DNA from: Hymenopus coronatus
Taxonomy: Eukaryota; Arthropoda; Insecta; Mantodea; Hymenopodidae
Assembly (NCBI GenBank): GCA_030762935.1
Contig: CM060900.1
Location: 372,675,132 to 372,739,131 of the forward strand
Reading direction: 5' to 3'
Length of the DNA: 64,000 nucleotides
Below the pieces are notes generated by a model that saw nothing but the letters and a program-made list of their open reading frames with translations, did not search any database and was not told the origin of the DNA. How positions within the stretch are numbered: position 1 is the first letter of the stretch; the number at the start of each line of letters is the position of its first letter. Both the position numbers and the translations under genes were made by a program. Positions 58,431 to 64,000 of the stretch are shown here, one piece after another.

Positions 58431-59379
58431 AAATCCAGAAATAACAGTATTTTAATGAAACACATACGTCATATTACTGAATTACATATATTTTATTTAT
58501 TTTTTACGCAGATAAACCGGTTTGGTCTGTTCAACAGTGCTAATGTGAATGTAAAAGCAGAACCTTCTTTTTATATATTAATATTACTGATCATACATTT
58601 TCATTACAATATATGTGTACACTGTAGACTAGTAAAGAGGGTAGCAAATTGCAGATGATACACTGAAAAGCTATATTGTCTACAATAAAAATATGTTTCT
58701 TATTGTAAACTTTATGAACATCATGTCTTGAAATTAAGGCATTTTGTAGATAGACTGTCGCATCAAGTAACTCTAATTTTATTCATAGTTCTCTAAACAA
58801 ACGGGGCAATTACAAGGTAGAATAACTTAAAGCAGCTCTTAGACAAACAGTTAAATGCAAATTTATGTAAGCACTTCCTTATAAATAGAGTTGATGACAT
58901 TATGTCAGGTCTCCCTGTAAGTAGTATTCATGGTATCAAGTTTTAAATAAATCAAAATGCTCGATTTAGACTTTAGCTGTTATACTATACGTTTATTCTG
59001 TTATTTTATTAAGTAATAGTAAATGCTTAGATGTAGGTATATTTTAAAACTAGTTGTTTATTTTATATGCGAGTAATTAGTCCACGTTTTTATTTATTCT
59101 GTTGACTGTACAGATACAGTTATATTTTAATGTAAGAAGATGTTACCCATATTTAAATCAGACAGAAATATGGCAACTGAAGCCATTTTAATTATACCAG
59201 CTGTTTTGAAAGCCTATGAAATTTGTATAAATAAACAAACTACCACTTACTTTAAATGAAATTGTACATTGCCAGATTGCCAATGTGCTTTAAGATCTGT
59301 TTTTGTACTACTGGTGCAGTCATTGATTTTATTAAACACTCCCTACATCAGCTCGAAAATGAACTCACTGTAACTAGTT
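58431..59379. other. Unannotated AT-rich sequence
   Basis: Nothing recognised; it may include further decayed LINE sequence. Confidence 0.35.
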
Positions 59380-60085
59380 GATTTTTGCTTTCTCTAGCAT
59401 GTATGCAATATATGTAGTAAGTGGAGAAGGTATTGCATTCTACCCAAAAATTCGATACCGAGATTTCCCCTGAAATATACGTTTTGAGGTTCCTGAATAC
59501 ACAAAACTATTCTTTTTTTTAAAAAAAAACGTTCTGTGTGTATGTAGGTTTCTCTGAGCAACATAACTCAAAAACAAACAAAAAGATCCATTAATATCAT
59601 ACTTAGTATTTAAGTTTAGTGCTTCTCAAGGATACGACATAAATATTTTCAAGAAAACTCCTTCACCACAAACTACTCTTTACATCTTAATTTTTTATTA
59701 AACTATTGTGCATTAAACATATTTACATGAAAAATAAAACGTATATCTCGGATTTCCTGGCATTCAGAATGACCCTGGCATAGACAAAACTTACTACTCA
59801 AAAATATAGATCTCGTCGAAATGCACAGCTTATGATATGCATTTCTGCTGTAGAACTAACCATTTCCGAGATGTTCCTTCAATTCTAAAATACTCGTGCT
59901 TTTCTCAGACATGTAAAGACGCGAATTTCAATAACAATCGCATGACGACATTGAATTAGACTAGTGTCCTTCTATTTCTAATGTTTATCTCGATTGGCAT
60001 GCAGTAGGAAGAAGAATAATCTGTTGTAAGAAGTTAGTAAAGCAGGTATTGAAAGTCATGTGAATGGAACACAGCAGGTTTTATA
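59380..60085 (+). repeat. REP900 copy, forward, with internal deletions
   Basis: Left end 'tatgtagtaagtggagaagg', 'attcgataccgagatttccc', then 'tactcaaaaatatagatctc', 'gtttatctcgattggcatgc' and right end 'gaaagtcatgtgaatggaac'. It is about 700 bp, shortened in the right half. Confidence 0.75.
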
Positions 60086-60158
60086 ATCTGTCGAAGGCAT
60101 TTGTCTAGAACTTATTGTTAAGAAATTGGAATTCTATGGATGTAGTATAAATAGTGTT

Positions 60159-60446
60159 AATAACGCCATAGCACTACAGCTCACGGGGAACCTTAGCCTA
60201 CCACCCTGCCGCTGCGTCCCCCATCTCGGTCCACTACAGGCGTCATGGAGTATTGGAGAGTGAGGCGTTGTCAATGCCTCGAGCCCCCCTCATGACCTGG
60301 CCCCACCCCAGGGACCTTACGAGTCTGAGTGCACCCCGGGGCAAGTCTCCCAGCGGGGGAAAAATCCCCACGCCGGTACTGGGGATCGAACCCAGGTCTC
60401 CCGCTTGGTAAGCAGCTGCGCTACCACCGCGCTAAGGAGACGACAG
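60159..60446 (-). mobile_element. SINE, group C, with 11-bp target-site duplication
   Basis: Same head as 31583-31929 (A-box-like 'tagcgcagctgcttacc', B box 'cctgggttcgatccccag') with two internal deletions relative to it. Bounded by 'taaatagtgtt' at 60148-60158 and 60447-60457. Confidence 0.88.
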
Positions 60447-61434
60447 TAAATAGTGTTGCCTAAAATTATTTATTCTTACTTCATTATTATATATGCAAGT
60501 TTTTATTTTAATGCAATTATATCTGAATTTAAATTTATGAAATATGGGAATCCTGGGATTTATTTTAGGAACAGTTATATTTGTTGTAAGGATCTATGTC
60601 CCAAAGTCTATTTTATATGGGAGTAAATCTTTAAATCAATACTTTCAGCAAACATCTCAGATAACAAAAAGATGGAGCAATGACATTTTTATGAAATCTT
60701 AGCTTAAATATAAAACAAACATTTTTCCCTTAGTCACATTGCTTCCAATTTTAGGAGATCAGCAAACTTGATGGACATTACTTTGGAATTGGGCAAATTT
60801 GGCAAAGGCGTATTGACTCTATAAATATATAAATAACAAACAAATAAATAAATAAATAGTACTAAAATAGGTAACGGGAGTTTTAGTCTACAAAATTCTC
60901 AAAGAAAATAAAGCATTAAATCCTTATTGAACATAATACCTACATCTTATTTATGAAACAATTCTCTAGGATGACAGTACTTCAGGGTCTGAGTTTCTTT
61001 TATAAGAAAAGAGAGCAGTGAATATTTTGTGGTATACCATCCAGGTCTCAAACTCGACCGCCTTTTATTGAACTTTATATACTAACGCTGGCGTCAATGT
61101 TTGTCTTGAGTTGTCTACTTATATGAAAGAAAGATTAATAATTATAAACAGTGTTCTTGTATGCACAATTAATTTACTATAAACAGTCTGAATATTTACA
61201 TCAATATAATAAATATATAATTTGCACAAATATTACCAATGGCATTTTTCATTTTTATTTCACCTCATTTTAGAACTCTTACATTAACGTCGTTATATGG
61301 ACAATCGTAGCAACTTTTACGTCTAACCCTGTATACAGTAGATGATATTTCTAATTTAAATTTTTAAATTGTGTATCTTTCCCCCGTCGTTGCTAGACAT
61401 GTAAATATTGCTAGCAATAAATTATATGCAATAA
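60447..61434. other. Unannotated AT-rich sequence
   Basis: No gene recognised; an AAAT-rich run lies near 60835-60860. Confidence 0.4.
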
Positions 61435-61560
61435 ACTATATGCCTACCTACTCAAATATCCATCTACCCAACTACCCACCTACCCATCCATCCTACCTAC
61501 CCACTTACCCACCGACCGACCTACCGGCCTTCCTATCTACCTAGCTACCTACCTACCATG
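61435..61560. repeat. (CTAC)n degenerate microsatellite
   Basis: About 120 bp of imperfect CTAC/CCAC/CATC tetranucleotides. Confidence 0.92.
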
Positions 61561-62105
61561 AAAATGGTATGACAATTTTCCTCATTTACAAGGATAAACA
61601 TTTTGGCGAGCTGTAGGGGTACAGAGGAATGGAGGGGAAAAGGTCTATTGTGTTCCATTACCACTTTTAATGGACAGTTAGGGACGAGTTGGACGCTACT
61701 GGCAGGCAGAGAGGACGCGGAGGGGACTTGTAAAGTTCTACTTAAAGCGAGAAAGCTGAGACCTGGGAAGACTGGTGTAGGTAAAGGGTCGGGAATAATG
61801 GTGGACACCTCACACACTACTACCTATGGAGATGTAATGTATTGCGCGCTACTCCCCCCCCCCCCCCGAGGAGGAAGGAGGGAAGCGAGGGAACTTTAAT
61901 GATCAAAGGCTAGCAGCAGATAGGCTGCAGAGACACGAAAAAGTCCCTAACTTAGTGGCTGAAAGCTTTTCATCCCAGCGACATGATCTGCCGTGCAGCC
62001 ACCAACAAGGATGTCACCAAAGTCGCAGCCGATAAGATGACAGCGACCACAACGTCACCTCAACGCCGAGAATATCATTTTTAATCCAATACAGGAGCGA
62101 CTGAG
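61561..62105. other. GC-richer unassigned sequence with C17 tract
   Basis: Open frames occur on both strands (61545-61817 minus, 61603-61899 plus). They mirror each other and lack domains. A run of about 17 Cs lies at 61852-61867. Confidence 0.4.
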
Positions 62106-62109
62106 CAGG

Positions 62110-62205
62110 TGACACAAATGGAGACTGTTTACATTCCTAAAGAACTTTGTAAATATAAAACCCAAGGGAAAAGACACATTGGACGTCCTAGAAGAAGATG
62201 AAAAT
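62110..62205 (+). pseudogene. Possible non-LTR retrotransposon C-terminal remnant
   Basis: One frame reads TVYIPKELCKYKTQGKRHIG then RPRRR and a stop. The G-K-R-x-I-G-R-P-R-x-R word is typical of the extreme C-terminus of many insect LINE polyproteins. It is short, so this is tentative. Confidence 0.4.
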
Positions 62206-62427
62206 ATCAGTTGTGAGTTCCTTGGTTTCGAAACAGGTAGGACTGCCTAGCCCGAAATATATAACATGATGTTTCGTTTACGTCAATGAACTGGTTCTCA
62301 CACTGATCTACCTTGACTTAGCGACACTATTTATGTCTTCAGCGACATAAGCCTGCTAAACCGTTTTCGGAAGATGTTAATTATTTCAAAACTCTGATGT
62401 GACATATGTAGTTACTACCGACATAGG

Positions 62428-62669
62428 TCGCGCCGTAGACGAGTGGTTAGACCATTTGCCTCTCACCTAGACGGCCCAGGCTCAATCCCAAGTGACCGCA
62501 TGTGAGATTTGTGGTGAACAAGGCGGCGCAGGGGCGGGTTTTCTCCGGGCTCTTCGGTTTCCCCCGCCATCGCATTCCACTGGTGCTCCATCTTCATGTA
62601 TCATCAGTGTCATCGCCTGCGGTGCCACAAGTAGTTAAAGAGGGCGTTAAACATTACCAAAAAAAAAAA
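62428..62669 (+). mobile_element. SINE, group A
   Basis: Head 'gcgccgtagacgagtggtta' (A box), 'cccaggctcaatcccaag' (B box), body 'gatttgtggtgaacaaggcg' and 'cccccgccatcgcattccac', end 'gggcgttaaacattacc' and an A tail. Nearly collinear with 32055-32285. Confidence 0.9.
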
Positions 62670-62815
62670 CTACCTACTCTAGATCAGAAATAGGTTACTC
62701 TCACATCTCACTAGTAACAAATATATCTTTATTTATTCTCTAAGAATGCACAATCTAATTTTGAAAAACAACAGTTTTTTTCGACAACGGCTTATCTCAG
62801 TACAAAATTATACTA

Positions 62816-63672
62816 GTTTTACTTTCTCTAGCCTGCATATACAATATACATAGTGGATAGAGAAGATATTGTATTCCATCCACAAATTCGATGTAGAGAT
62901 TTTCGTGTGTATATGTGTGTGTGTCTTTGGACAGCATAGCTGAAAAACGAAAAAACCGTTAAAAACCAAACTTGGTATTTAGATTAAGTATCTTCCAGAG
63001 ATGCGACATGAAGATTTTCAAGAAAATCGCCCTACCACAAATTATCCTTTACATGGAAAAAAATTCGAAAATTTTAATTTTCTTAAAAATGGCTCTAACG
63101 ATTTTGATTAAAATAGAGTATATGAAATATATTATTAATATATTTTTATTATCCCAAATAAAATCTAAAGCTTGAATTTTATGGGAATAACCTCTGAAGA
63201 CCTTTAATCTGGAAGAATTTGCCAAATTTTGGTTAACTGCTAAACCATAAGAGATAAACAAAAAGTTACTGCACAAAAATGTAGATCTCGTCAAAACACA
63301 CAATTTATGTCCTTTACGTTTTTGTTGTGGAGGTAGCCGTTTCCGAGATATTGCTTGTTATTGCTTTCAATTGTAAAGTACTTAACACTTTTCTCAGATA
63401 GGAAGTGTCCGTTTTCCTCTTCTTCTACTCCTGGCAAAGCAAAAAAGCGATTTGAAATGACAATTGCATAACGACAGCTTTTAAAACATTTATCTGTCGC
63501 TTTAGCTTAGTGCATTCCCTTAGTTCCCTTTTACTTAAAAGGAACAGAGTAATAAGAACATTCTGCTAATGTTTATCTCGATTAGCATTGTGTAGAAAGA
63601 AGAATAATCTTTTGAAAAAAGTTTGTTTGTAGAGAAGCTAGAGAAAGTCATGTGAGTGTAACACATTAGATT
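62816..63672 (+). repeat. REP900 copy, forward, near full length
   Basis: Left end 'ttactttctctagcctgcat' and 'catagtggatagagaagata', a GT tract (62906-62922), 'accaaacttggtatttagat', 'gtagatctcgtcaaaacaca', right end 'tagagaaagtcatgtgagtg' with 'taacacattag'. A good reference copy in the opposite orientation to 56104-56983. Confidence 0.8.
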
Positions 63673-64000
63673 CTTTTTATTTGTAACCTCTGTGAAGTTG
63701 AAATAAATATTAGAAGAAATTTTATATAAGTTCCCTTCCAGCCTGTCTAATGCATTGTCACACATTACAGAGTTCCATGTAACAAAAAGAGGTACCTACG
63801 TATACCTATATATTCTAAAATATTAATTCTGTTGAAGCCTTAGAAAAAGTAACATTTGTGTGAAACTTCGTAATAACATTTTACGCTGTATTTTTCTAGA
63901 AATTAAAAACAAAAAGTAAGGAAAAGAAAGGAAACTGAAAATAGTAAAGAAAATAAACCGTTACACCATTCTGAATAAACAAGCAGACGTAGGATTGCGG
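63673..64000. other. Unannotated AT-rich end of window
   Basis: Nothing recognised. Confidence 0.4.

Noticed and set aside
1..64000. Prokaryotic operon, phage, toxin-antitoxin or defence system
   Set aside because: There are no dense long open frames, no ribosome-binding sites and no such domains; SINEs, introns and mariner/hAT relics indicate an animal genome.
1..64000. Integrated virus or LTR retrovirus-like element
   Set aside because: I saw no protease, reverse transcriptase, integrase or envelope-like reading frame and no paired long terminal repeats.

Overview
This window looks like animal nuclear DNA, most likely from an insect or other arthropod with a large, transposon-rich genome. 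It is AT-rich and intron-like, with no compact gene array and no bacterial operon signals. It holds many tRNA-derived SINEs, mariner, hAT and Harbinger-like relics, and long microsatellites. A cockroach/termite-like (polyneopteran) origin is my guess from the style of one decayed transposon (45.3 kb); I cannot prove it.

Only one host gene segment can be supported: a 42-codon first coding exon of a Rho-family (Rnd/RhoE-like) small GTPase on the minus strand at 55443-55568. It carries a complete P-loop and ends at a consensus 5' splice site. The remaining exons should lie at lower coordinates, but I recognised none, so much or all of 1-55442 may be its first intron. The GC-richer 300 bp upstream is the likely 5' UTR/promoter.

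Almost everything else is repeats. The dominant one is a family about 0.85-0.95 kb long, called REP900 here, defined only from its copies in this window. 'Forward' runs from an ACTTTCTCTA/GTACATAGTAGGTAGAGAAGG end to a TAGAGAAAGTCATGTGAATGG end. It occurs at 0.4-4.7, 16.6-17.5, 26.6-30.8, 32.4-33.3, 36.5-37.1, 38.4-39.5, 43.3-44.4, 49.9-50.6, 56.1-57.7, 59.4-60.1 and 62.8-63.7 kb. Copies are single, tandem, or back-to-back in large inverted arrangements. At least seven SINE groups (named A-G here) are scattered through the window, several with clear target-site duplications. DNA transposons are a mariner with inverted repeats and TA duplications (20.6-21.8 kb), a hAT pseudogene (10.3-11.7 kb), a Harbinger-like relic with a MADF remnant (12.7-13.4 kb), a decayed transposase N-terminus (45.3 kb) and several MITE-like elements. 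Two short non-LTR retrotransposon remnants lie at 57.9 and 62.1 kb. Tandem repeats include a nearly perfect 171-bp x 3 array (8.25 kb) and an 81-bp x 3 array (43.1 kb).

I do not see a new multi-gene biological system. The most notable structures are the REP900 family with its recurrent inverted architecture, the nested and captured repeats at 42.4-45 kb, and a SINE insertion whose empty site is preserved in a nearby duplicate.
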